The notes: generated from the letters alone by a model not told the origin. A DNA stretch of 9,076 nt from CALBTQ01 sp036725605 (GCA_036725605.1 DAIMDW010000063.1:1-9076); one strand, 5' to 3'; shown: positions 1-7,000, counted from the stretch's first letter. A program made the numbers and translations.

Positions 1-2560
1 CGGTGTAAATCTCGCCCACGCATTCGATCCGGCTCTTGTCGCCGTCCTCGACGTATTCGGACGAGACCACGCCGCCGACGATGTCCCGGAAGTCCTGGCT
101 GTGGGCCACGTCGATCTTCGTGCCCACCACGGTCTGGTACGCCTTGCGGCATTCCTCTTCGGTGAAGTGGTCGCCGTTCTTGTTGGTGCCGACGTGGGTC
201 AGGATGAAGGAAAACCGTTTGTCGCTCTCATCGGTCTGCGCCTGTGCGATCAGCGACCGGGTGATGACATGGCCGGTAATCCGGGTGTGGAAATTGGCGT
301 GGGTATTCGCTTGGGCAGCGAGGGGACCGCTGGCCACGAAGAGCAGTTCCTGGGCGTCTTTGCCGCCGCCCTCGGGACCGTAGCGGGCGATGTTATAGCG
401 CACGTCCATGCGCTTCACCGCGACCTGGCCGAAACGGCTTTTCAGCATCTCGACCACTTCCGGCTCGCGGGGATACGCCTTGTCCCGGTAGGACATGAGG
501 ATCGATTTCGCGCGGGATTTATCCACCACGTCGCCGATCAGCGCCGCGATGGTGTCCTTGTTGTATTTGGTGCCCGACTCGTAATCGCGCCGGGCGTTGT
601 CGCGGATCTGCTTATCCGCCCACATCGTCATGAGGCCTTCGACGAAGTGCATCTTGCCTTCGTAATCGTTGGCCCCGAACTCGGTGATGTAGGGCGGGTC
701 CGCGTAAATCAAATCCACGGGGAGCTTGGGCAGAAGCTCGCGCACCTCGCCGCAGAACGCCTTGCACTGCGTCCCGGAATCGAAAACCAGGGCGTTGATC
801 TTGCGGACGTTCTTGACGAACAGGTCGCGGAAGTCCTCCAGCGGGATTTCGCCCAGGCTGGTATCCTTTTTGCTCTCATCCTCGGGGCGCCCGGTCATGC
901 CCTTCTTGCTGCGGCCGAACTCCCCGAACCGCGCCTTGGTCATGCAGGCATAACCCAGTGCAAATAGCGCGATGTCTTTCTTGTAGCCCCCGAGCTTCTG
1001 CGCGTTGGCCCAAGTGTTGTCCAGGAAGCGGAGGATTTCCGGCGTGAAGTAATAGTCGGTGAAGGTCTTCTCGCAGAAGTTTCCGGCCTGGGGATTCTCC
1101 GCGAGCAGCGCCTCGATCTCTTCGTCGGACACATTGTCGGTCTGGTTTTCGACCACGGCCCGGGCGATGTGCCACGGGTAGTGCATCCGGTCGCAGGCGA
1201 AGACCGTCAGACCCTTGCGCTTGAAAAAGTAGGCGACATTGCCGCCACCGGAAAAGGCGTCCAACACGGACTTGGCGTCCTGCGGGCAGTTTTTCCAAAT
1301 CCAGTCCAGGGCGAAGTACTTGCTGCCCATGTAGGGCGACACCCGAACCTTGTCGTCGGCCGCGAACGCCGAGAGAAGATCGAGGTCGCAGTCGCCCAGC
1401 GAGGACATGCCCAGATCGTGATGATCGGCCGCCTCGTCCAAATCCTGCGCCGCCTGCTTCGCAGAGCACAGGAACAGATGCTCCTTGGCGTTGCTGGCAT
1501 CGCCGTGCTTCGCGCTAATCTGGTAGTGGTGGTCCTTGCTTTTGAGCGTCACGTCGCGGCCCAGGTCGCCGATGATCCGTTTCACTTCCGGTTCGGTCGG
1601 ATACGCCTGGTCGCGGTAGCTGATGATCCAGTTGGGAATGTGGACGCACGCGCCGAGAAAATCCTTGAAGAAATTGGACGCGTTCGCCTTGGTCATGCCG
1701 GATTTTTCGATCCGGTAAATCTTGGTCTTGCTGCCCTCGACGATCTCCTTGCCGTCCCAATACGTCATCAGCCCTTCGATGAAGTGGTAAGACCGCTCGT
1801 AGTTGGTCTGGGAGAAATGCGTGGCGTAGGGCGGATCGAAGTATGCGAGGTCGGCCTTGACCTGCGGGCCGACTTCCATGATATCGCCGCAGGCCGACCG
1901 GCAGGGCTGGCCATTGTCGAAAGCCAGCGAATTGATCGTGTGTATGTTGTCCGCGAACCGCTGCTTGAATCGATCCGGCGGGTCCTGGCGGCCGCCGTGG
2001 GGGATGGTCGTGCCGAAGTGCCCGAAACCGCCCTTGCCAGTGATGCAGGTCTTGCCCAGCGCGAACAGGGCGATGTCTTTCTTGAAGCCTTCGAGCCTGT
2101 CGATGTTGGCGCGGATCGAGTCGATTATCCCGTGGACGCCCTCGGCAAAGTAGATGCCCGCGAAGTTTTTGCGGACGAAGTCGCCCGCCTGCAGGTTGTC
2201 GGCCAGCAGCGCCGCGATCTCGTCGTCGGTGACCGTTTCTCCGGGGTTTTCGATGATGGCGCGAGCGATGTGAAAGCAATACCGCAGCTTGTCGTTGGCA
2301 GTGACCGCTTTGCCTTTTTGCTTGAACATGAAGCCCACGACCGAGGACCCGGAAAAAAGGTCGGCCACGGCGCGGGTGTCGTCCGGGGTGTTTTCCCAGA
2401 TGAAGTCGATCAGCTTTTGCTTGGAGCCGATGTAGTTGGTGACGTAGCGGCGCTGCTCCTCGGCGGCCTGCGCGGACAGCTGCTCGTCGCCGAACAGCGC
2501 AAGCTCCGCTTCCGCCTCGAGCAGGAAAGTCAGCCGGTCCAGGTCCGTTTTCAGCGCCAC
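1..2560 (-). CDS. Tandem D12 adenine DNA methyltransferases fused to a prohead-protease-like domain (partial, 3' end outside window)
   Basis: An uninterrupted minus-strand frame starts at GTG 2560 and runs off the left edge: 853 codons, no stop. Domain 1 (about 40-368): YIGSKQKL (43-50), SAM loop VADLFSGSSVVG (65-76), acidic D90, catalytic DPPY (242-245). Domain 2 (about 405-748) repeats the plan: YMGSKYFAL (410-418), VLDAFSGGGNVA (432-443), D457, DPPY (621-624). The domains align over long stretches (HIARAI/VEN, KKDIALFALG), so they are an internal duplication. FxG plus DPPY define D12 (Dam-like) N6-adenine methyltransferases, which use SAM; both sites look intact. Residues 755-853 change character: FSFILTHVGTNKNGDHFTEE, a helix, IDVAHSQ and IVGGVVSSEYVEDGDKSRI recall the N-terminal half of phage prohead proteases (XkdF/S78-like). 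This tail has no Met, so a separate start is unlikely. Methyltransferase call strong; protease call moderate because the catalytic half is outside. Confidence 0.88.
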   Translation of the reverse strand, partial: MALKTDLDRLTFLLEAEAELALFGDEQLSAQAAEEQRRYVTNYIGSKQKLIDFIWENTPDDTRAVADLFSGSSVVGFMFKQKGKAVTANDKLRYCFHIARAIIENPGETVTDDEIAALLADNLQAGDFVRKNFAGIYFAEGVHGIIDSIRANIDRLEGFKKDIALFALGKTCITGKGGFGHFGTTIPHGGRQDPPDRFKQRFADNIHTINSLAFDNGQPCRSACGDIMEVGPQVKADLAYFDPPYATHFSQTNYERSYHFIEGLMTYWDGKEIVEGSKTKIYRIEKSGMTKANASNFFKDFLGACVHIPNWIISYRDQAYPTEPEVKRIIGDLGRDVTLKSKDHHYQISAKHGDASNAKEHLFLCSAKQAAQDLDEAADHHDLGMSSLGDCDLDLLSAFAADDKVRVSPYMGSKYFALDWIWKNCPQDAKSVLDAFSGGGNVAYFFKRKGLTVFACDRMHYPWHIARAVVENQTDNVSDEEIEALLAENPQAGNFCEKTFTDYYFTPEILRFLDNTWANAQKLGGYKKDIALFALGYACMTKARFGEFGRSKKGMTGRPEDESKKDTSLGEIPLEDFRDLFVKNVRKINALVFDSGTQCKAFCGEVRELLPKLPVDLIYADPPYITEFGANDYEGKMHFVEGLMTMWADKQIRDNARRDYESGTKYNKDTIAALIGDVVDKSRAKSILMSYRDKAYPREPEVVEMLKSRFGQVAVKRMDVRYNIARYGPEGGGKDAQELLFVASGPLAAQANTHANFHTRITGHVITRSLIAQAQTDESDKRFSFILTHVGTNKNGDHFTEEECRKAYQTVVGTKIDVAHSQDFRDIVGGVVSSEYVEDGDKSRIECVGEIYT
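2..298 (-). other. Start of a prohead-protease-like domain
   Basis: Residues 755-853, truncated by the window edge. The phrase NKNGDHFTEEECRKAYQTVVG followed by KIDVAHSQ and VGGVVSS resembles the strand-helix-strand opening of phage capsid-maturation proteases, where a conserved His follows the strand (here H820). The nucleophile would lie beyond the window. Confidence 0.5.
317..1348 (-). other. Second D12 methyltransferase domain
   Basis: Residues about 405-748 of the fusion. It has FSGG (436-439), D457 and DPPY (621-624), so neither copy is a decayed pseudo-domain. It differs from the first in the region that should contact DNA (residues 541-570, RFGEFGRSKKGMTGRPEDES), so target sequences could differ. 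Confidence 0.85.
1457..2443 (-). other. First D12 methyltransferase domain
   Basis: Residues about 40-368 of the fusion, with the SAM-binding FSGS loop (69-72) and DPPY (242-245) flanked by a predicted beta strand (LAYF). The segment GGFGHFGTTIPHGGRQDPP (177-195) is specific to this copy. Confidence 0.85.
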
Positions 2561-2565
2561 GCTCG

Positions 2566-2569
2566 CTCC
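2566..2569 (-). promoter_or_regulatory. Ribosome binding site for the GTG-started methyltransferase fusion
   Basis: GGAG sits 5 bases before GTG (2560-2558). The nearby ATG at 2572-2570 opens a frame of only six codons (ATG to TGA) and overlaps the site, so GTG is preferred. Confidence 0.6.
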
Positions 2570-2570
2570 A

Positions 2571-2624
2571 TAAAACAAAAGCCCCGGCGAAGCGGGCGTG
2601 TTTCATCCCAACTTCACCGGGGCT
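2571..2624 (-). terminator. Strong intrinsic terminator ahead of the methyltransferase gene
   Basis: On the minus strand, AGCCCCGGTGAAG pairs with CTTCGCCGGGGCT over 13 base pairs with a single G-T wobble, a 19-base loop, followed directly by TTTGTTTTA. It would stop transcripts coming from the small DUF2292-like gene. The T-tract runs straight into the GGAG ribosome binding site of the methyltransferase gene, so no room for a separate promoter remains downstream of the hairpin. Confidence 0.82.
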
Positions 2625-2665
2625 CGATGGTTTCGACGACCCCGAAGGTCTATGCGGTTGTCACA

Positions 2666-2697
2666 TGCCTGTCTTGCCGTAGCCTACGGCGAAGGCA
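2666..2697. repeat. Compound palindrome overlapping the stop of the small gene
   Basis: GCCGTAG (2676-2682) and CTACGGC (2684-2690) are perfect inverted arms around one base; outer arms TGCCT (2666-2670) and AGGCA (2693-2697) extend it asymmetrically. The TAG stop of the 46-residue gene lies within it. The GCCTTCGCCGTAG-like content resembles dispersed REP-type palindromes of some bacterial genomes. It has no T-tract, so it is not a terminator by itself. Confidence 0.45.
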
Positions 2698-2824
2698 GAT
2701 CCTCGGGCTTCAAGCTCCGCTCGACCTTAATGTTGCACAGTTTGCCGTTCTGGAAACTCAGCGTCAGGGTTCCGAAGAATCCTTGCGCCACGAGCTTCTC
2801 GATGTAGGCAAACAGCTTTTTCAT
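2684..2824 (-). CDS. Small DUF2292/YezD-like protein, 46 residues
   Basis: Read directly from the minus strand: ATG at 2824-2822 to TAG at 2686-2684. The protein opens MKKLFAYIEKLVAQGFFGTL and continues with LSFQNGKLCNIKVERSLKP. A short amphipathic helix followed by a beta-hairpin of the form G-x-h-T-h-x-h-x-x-G-K-h-x-x-I-x2-E is the pattern I recall for the small DUF2292 (YezD) family, whose function is unknown. An in-frame TGA lies 20 codons upstream of the ATG with no other ATG, GTG or TTG between, which fixes the start; no Shine-Dalgarno is visible, so translation may be leaderless. It diverges from the 78-residue gene and is followed by a palindrome and a terminator. The pattern match supports a real gene despite its length. 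Confidence 0.6.
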   Translation of the reverse strand: MKKLFAYIEKLVAQGFFGTLTLSFQNGKLCNIKVERSLKPEDLPSP

Positions 2825-2830
2825 GAGGGT

Positions 2831-2859
2831 AGAATATGGGTCCGATCCGGGAAGGGCAA
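2831..2859 (-). promoter_or_regulatory. Candidate promoter for a leaderless small gene
   Basis: On the minus strand, TTGCCC (2859-2854), a 17-base spacer and TATTCT (2836-2831) each match sigma-70 boxes at 4 of 6 bases. The -10 ends 6 bases before the ATG at 2824, so transcription would start at or next to the start codon. That would explain the absence of any Shine-Dalgarno. Confidence 0.35.
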
Positions 2860-2869
2860 GTTCGTTTAG

Positions 2870-2897
2870 TGGAAGTTTTCACCCCGCGATACTTCCA
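2870..2897. promoter_or_regulatory. Inverted repeat between divergent promoters, operator candidate
   Basis: TGGAAGT (2870-2876) and ACTTCCA (2891-2897) form a perfect 7-base dyad separated by 14 bases. It lies between the plus-strand promoter (2927-2955) and the candidate minus-strand promoter (2831-2859), where a repressor could affect both. It has no T-tract, so it is not a terminator. It could be chance. Confidence 0.35.
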
Positions 2898-2926
2898 TCA
2901 ATTTGACTGCCCGACGCCATAACATT

Positions 2927-2955
2927 TTGACAGTCCTTAAGTCGTCGATTAGATT
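2927..2955 (+). promoter_or_regulatory. Sigma-70-type promoter for the 78-residue gene
   Basis: A perfect -35 box TTGACA (2927-2932), an exact 17-base spacer, and a -10 box TAGATT (2950-2955, 4 of 6 consensus bases). The predicted start is near 2962, leaving a very short leader that begins just before the Shine-Dalgarno. The arrangement implies host RNA polymerase can express the gene independently of the phage late programme. Confidence 0.7.
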
Positions 2956-2963
2956 TACCAATG

Positions 2964-2970
2964 AGGAGGT
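2964..2970 (+). promoter_or_regulatory. Strong ribosome binding site deciding a TTG start
   Basis: AGGAGGT lies 6 bases before TTG (2977-2979). It matches the anti-Shine-Dalgarno almost completely and is the reason for preferring TTG to the internal ATG. Confidence 0.8.
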
Positions 2971-2976
2971 GCGATC

Positions 2977-3213
2977 TTGGAATTAAATGGAATATCAATT
3001 GAAATTGATCAAAGCGAAGCCGTTTTTTCGACAGACAAAAAAGAAGAGCGAATGAACCTTGCGAGGCTAAAAGATACGATCAAAACGGCTGTACTGAACC
3101 CTGAAAGGCGCGGCCATCAGTTCGATAAATATACCGTATTGACGAACAAGGAATGGATCGAATGCTTGAATTGTGCGCGAGAAATGCTGGAGGAAGCCCA
3201 GAGGCCCAAGTGA
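2977..3213 (+). CDS. Unrecognised 78-residue protein, stand-alone plus-strand cargo (moron-like) gene
   Basis: This is the only supported plus-strand gene. The TTG start is chosen because a near-perfect Shine-Dalgarno AGGAGGT (2964-2970) lies 6 bases ahead and a good promoter lies before it; the internal ATG at codon 26 has no such support. The product begins MELNGISIEIDQSEAVF, is charged and mostly helical (EERMNLARLKDTIKTAVLN; NKEWIECLNCAREMLEEAQ), with no membrane segment and one C-x2-C pair (CLNC) too short to call a zinc site. I do not recognise it. Composition is AT-richer than its neighbours, it opposes the late genes and it has its own promoter: the hallmarks of a moron, an autonomous gene inserted among phage late genes and often expressed in lysogens. 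Function could be lysogenic conversion, exclusion or small regulator; the sequence does not say. Confidence 0.75.
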   Translation: MELNGISIEIDQSEAVFSTDKKEERMNLARLKDTIKTAVLNPERRGHQFDKYTVLTNKEWIECLNCAREMLEEAQRPK

Positions 3214-3266
3214 GTGATCGGTGACCAAGAAATCTGACCACGATTTGTTTTTGTTCACTTACCGTT
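3214..3266 (+). terminator. Possible weak terminator between convergent genes
   Basis: After the stop of the plus-strand gene, an imperfect stem (ATCG-G-TG with CACGAT, one bulged G) is followed by GATTTGTTTTTG. The stem is short and the loop long (about 15 bases), so this is a weak candidate for ending the plus-strand transcript. No better hairpin serves either convergent gene here. Confidence 0.22.
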
Positions 3267-3602
3267 CTATTCCATCAGCAATCTTAGAATTGCGTCGATG
3301 CACTTCCCCGAATTCTCGTATTCATCGGTCTCAACGATCTCGCCAAATGTGCCCCGATAAGGCGACCGGCTTTCCTGCCAGTATTCGAGAAAGCCTTCGT
3401 TGCGCCAGGGCGTGATTCCCTGCTCGATCCAGTCATTGAGCATCCAGTTGACTTCGTCCTCGCGCTCGTCGAATCCAGGCAGATATCCGGCGTCAAACCC
3501 GGTCGGCGTCACGACCCACAGCCCGGCTGGCACGTAGGGATCAAGGCCCTTTTCGAAGCGCTTCTCGTCGTAAACGTAATCGATCATGTACCGCAGCTTC
3601 AT
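3267..3602 (-). CDS. Unrecognised 111-residue acidic protein
   Basis: The ATG at 3602-3600 overlaps the TGA of the 165-residue gene (ATGA), the classical arrangement of coupled genes. The longer reading to 3914 in this frame is an artefact that would overlap the upstream gene by some 300 bases. The protein is acidic and tryptophan/tyrosine-rich: MKLRYMIDYVYDEKRFEKG at the N-terminus, PAGLWVVTPTGFDAGYLPGF (25-44), REDEVNWMLNDWIEQGI (47-63), and a C-terminal helix CIDAILRLLME. No membrane segment, signal peptide or metal motif is visible. Family unknown. It is the last gene of this minus-strand cluster and converges on the plus-strand 78-residue gene with a 53-base gap. Confidence 0.78.
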   Translation of the reverse strand: MKLRYMIDYVYDEKRFEKGLDPYVPAGLWVVTPTGFDAGYLPGFDEREDEVNWMLNDWIEQGITPWRNEGFLEYWQESRSPYRGTFGEIVETDEYENSGKCIDAILRLLME

Positions 3603-4096
3603 CGGAACCGCGCCTCCACCATCTCCATGAACTCCCGCGTCACACCCTTGCGGCACCGCTCCACGCGATCGGGCATAGCGGCGAGCCGTTTGATGTAGTC
3701 TTTCCACTCTTCGATCCGTTCCGGATCGTCCAACGGATCGAGTCCGATGACATAAATCTTGTACTCTTGATCGTCGTAGAGATAAGCCGAATAAATCTCG
3801 TTCTTGGCATTTCGCAGCCATTCGATCTTTGTCACGAAGTGCAAATGGTTGCCATGTGTGCTCGCGCCGAAATCCACGAAACCCCGGTCGATCATCAGCA
3901 CCGAGTAGGTCCACGCCTTTACTGTCCCGTCCGGAGCGACCTGAGGATGCGCGCCGAGCACGTCGAGCCGATACGGTTGGAACGTCAGCGTTTCGCCGTC
4001 CGGGAAATCCACGTAATACCAGAAGCCGTTCTTCGTAATTCCGTCGAGCGTCTTCTGGAGCCTGGCCACTTCCGCTTTTACATCGATTTTACCCAT
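3599..4096 (-). CDS. Unrecognised 165-residue protein coupled to the MuF giant
   Basis: The ATG lies one base after the TGA of the giant gene (TGA-C-ATG), implying translational coupling; I see no strong Shine-Dalgarno. The product is soluble in appearance, with no signal peptide or membrane helix. The N-terminus (1-20) is helical; residues 25-120 are aromatic-rich and probably beta (FWYYVDFPDG, LTFQPYRL, GNHLHFV, YKIYVIGLDP); the C-terminus (125-165) is charged helix (PERIEEWKDYIKRL). I do not recognise a family. Its place directly after a large phage protein with an unexplained C-terminal domain makes an immunity or chaperone protein for that domain one possibility; a minor head or head-completion protein is another. 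Neither can be chosen from the sequence. The coding call itself is strong: operon spacing and ordinary composition. Confidence 0.8.
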   Translation of the reverse strand: MGKIDVKAEVARLQKTLDGITKNGFWYYVDFPDGETLTFQPYRLDVLGAHPQVAPDGTVKAWTYSVLMIDRGFVDFGASTHGNHLHFVTKIEWLRNAKNEIYSAYLYDDQEYKIYVIGLDPLDDPERIEEWKDYIKRLAAMPDRVERCRKGVTREFMEMVEARFR

Positions 4097-4097
4097 G

Positions 4098-7000
4098 TCA
4101 GTAACTCGCCCAAACGATGTCCTCGATCTTTCGGCCGTCCGGCAGATGCGTGATGCCGCGCTTCTTGAAGGACATGATGATGTTCATTTTGGCCTTTCGA
4201 TCCGGCGCGACGATGACCTCCAGGTTGTCCAACAAAGTGACGGAATACTTGAAGATCGTTTCGTCGCTTCGGTTACGTTGCACGATGCTTTTCCACTGGT
4301 CGATCTGCGATTTGCGGTACCGCCGGACGTGGTCCCCGGTGCAGCGCCCGAACTTGTCATGATCATACGTGATTGCGTCCATCCGACGAAGCAGATTCCG
4401 TTTGAAGTACAGACCAGGCTCCCCAGGTCGCGCCGCCGTCGGCGTCTTGCGGATGCGCGTGAAGAAATACGTACCGCCGCCGGATTCCATGTCTGCGACC
4501 GGTGACATACCGCCAGGCTTGATGCCCATGCGCATCTTCTCGACTGTGGAGACCATCGCGCCGTTGTGCTCCAGCGCCGTTTCAATGAATTCCGCCATGT
4601 CGCGGTCGTCAGTGAGCGAGTGTCGTAACGAGTATCCGCTCATCTGGCGTTCCAGATCGCTTTCGGTCAGGTCGAAGCGCATCTGGGTGCGGCGTCCAGC
4701 CCCTCCGAGCTTACCTCGCGTCGCGTGTTGAAATTCCCCGAACGGGTTGTAGTGCGGAAGCTCGGTCACATCCCGCACGCCAAGTTCCGAGTTCCAGAAA
4801 TCGCGCAGGATTTTCACTTGCTCCTGTTTGCTCTTGTTCTTCATCGCTCCGAGCGCCTTTTTATAGCGCGGCGAGTTGTCAATGCCCTGGACGTAGGCCT
4901 GCTTCTGCAGGTACATGATCTCCGCGTCCTCGATGGCCGCCGGAGTCGCATTCAGGCCCAACCGTTCAATCTTTTCAAGGGCTTTTTCCACGATGCCGGG
5001 CACGCACGGTCCGTTGACGCGCACCTCCAGTTCGCCCGCCGCCGCAAAAATGTCGCTGTTGCCAGCCCATGGGCGATATACAGCTGAGACGCCATCCTCA
5101 AACTCGATCTCGAACTGCGTGCCGTCGGCCATACCTCGCCCGAACACAGACGACAGATCGCGCTCAGTGCCGTCGGTAATGATCTCGCCAGCCGTGTTCG
5201 TCCGCTTCTGCATCAGCACCTTCCCCTTGCGTACAACCATGTCTTTAGGCTTCACCGCCTGGACAGCCTTCGGCGGTTCCGATTTCCTGAGGTACTGGAT
5301 GAATTTGGTAACCTTTTTGCCGGAACTCTTGCCATTCACCACATCAAGGACCGAGGCGTGAAGCTCCTCGATCTTGGCCATGTAGCTTTCGGCCATGTGG
5401 CGGATTTCGGCATCCTCGTGTTTGAGCAGCTTTGAGAGCTTGGTTTTGAGATTTATCGCGGCGTCGACGGATTTTTGGTTGAAGTTCTTGTCGGCGAAGT
5501 GGTGATTCACCGACTTAACGGCGGTCAGGATCGTGTCGTAAAACTCGTCCTCCGGCAGCGGCGCGCCTACCTGCGGCAGGATCGCTTTCTTTCCCGGCGG
5601 CCCCGCCTTGCCGATGGCCTCCAGAATCTTGTCCTCATGTTCTGGCCGCACCTTGATCTGAACGATGGTCTGCTTGCCGGTGACCTTCGATCCCTTTTTT
5701 ACCGTCTGCTGGAACACCAGAGCGTTCTGGTCTTCGATCTGATCCACATCGATGGGGATGGATTTGCCCTGCCAACCGGCTTCGGCCGCGTCCTCCACCA
5801 TGCGCTGTTCGAACTGACCGAGTCGCACCGCGCCCTTTTTCGCTGCCTTCGAATCGAACGAGAAACCGGGCAGCCCGCGCTTTTTCGCCAGCTTGCCGTA
5901 GAACTTCTCGAAGTCGCTCCGAACGCTGTGCTTGCGGTCGAGCGCCATCTGGTAAAAGGCATCGAGCTTGGCCGACCCTTTTTTGAATCGCCGCTCCGCA
6001 TAAGGCCGAAGTATGTCGAGGAACTGCTCGTCGGGGATCGCCTCAACGCGTTCGATGTACTTGAGCGTCGCCTGCAGATCGAGGTCGACCTTGCCCTCGG
6101 CAAAGGCTCGCATGACGGTGTTGTAATAGGGCTCTGATGCGCCATGAACCGCGTTTGGGTGGTAGGCGATGTCGAGTGCGTCATCCCCGAGGAACTTGTA
6201 CAGCTGGCCCTTGTCGATTCCGTACAGATGGCCGTCCGTGCCTCGCAGGAAGTTTTCCCAGTGCCCATCGTGATTGCTGATCAGCCAGTCGATGACGTGC
6301 TCCCGCTGCACTTGCTCCAGTTCGGCGGGCAGCAGGTCCTTGGGATCGATACCCTTGAAGTCTTTCTGCGCCTTGAGTTTCGGAACCATGCGCTGGATCG
6401 ATCCGGTTTCTCCGTCCAGTTCAATGAGCCGAACCTCTACAGCGTCGGGATCGATCAGGCGGCCGATGCGATAAGCTACCTCGTCGCCGTGGGCGCGGAA
6501 GTCCTCTGATATGGGTTTGAAGAGCCACTTGTTGCCCTGGTCGTCGTCGTAGATGAACTTACGGTGCGCACCGCCGAGTTCCGAACGCACCTCGCGTCGA
6601 TTTTTGAATGGCTTTTTCGCCTTGATCTTTTCCCATTGCGCGTCGACATCTCGGAACGGCTCATCGACCGGCGTGAGCTTCGTCGGGTCTTTCGGCGGGA
6701 GCGCGGTCTCCGGGATGCTGACGGGCTTTTGTGGTTCTGCAGCCGGTTTCGGTTTCAGAGCCGGGGCGGTCTTGGCCTTTTTGCCACCATGTTTCTCGGC
6801 CCACTTCGCCCACTTCGTTTCGACCGAGGCATCGATCTTGGCCAATTCCGATTCGTCGAAGACCGAGAACCGGGCGATCAATTCTTCTTTGTTGTGCCAC
6901 TGATAATGCTTGAGCTTGGTTTGCTGGGCGAGCTTCTTCAGATCGTCCAATGACATGTTTTTGACCTGGGTTTCCCAGGCCGAGATTTTCTGAGCCAGTG

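Noticed and set aside
1515..2606. A 363-codon minus-strand frame starting inside the terminator loop
   Set aside because: It is out of frame with the methyltransferase and Arg/Gly/His-rich with no domain; its only merit is an ATG upstream of the GTG.
2618..2640. Resemblance to the 5' end of tmRNA (GGGGCTCGATGGTTTCGACG)
   Set aside because: No matching 3' acceptor arm with CCA or tag reading frame is found, and the GGGGC is fully used by the terminator stem.
1169..2869. A 566-codon open frame on the plus strand
   Set aside because: It lies antisense to the methyltransferase fusion, which has clear family motifs (FSG, DPPY twice). The protein is low-complexity Arg/Val/Leu/Asp-rich, typical of a mirror frame in GC-rich DNA.
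3222..3242. Direct repeats TGACCA separated by 7 bases, considered as an attachment site or operator
   Set aside because: Too short, only two copies, and no integrase or regulator in view.
3067..3258. Minus-strand frame of 63 residues opposite the 78-residue gene
   Set aside because: The plus-strand gene has the promoter and Shine-Dalgarno; nothing supports the antisense frame.
3221..3415. Plus-strand frame of 64 residues with a GTG start
   Set aside because: No ribosome binding site, and most of it is antisense to the well-placed 111-residue gene.
3267..3914. A longer (215-residue) version of the 111-residue gene
   Set aside because: The extra N-terminus overlaps the 165-residue gene by about 300 bases and has shadow-frame composition; the ATGA overlap marks the real start at 3602.
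5871..6608. HipBA-type toxin-antitoxin locus
   Set aside because: The kinase-like domain is the middle of a phage head protein and no HipB-like helix-turn-helix gene is adjacent.
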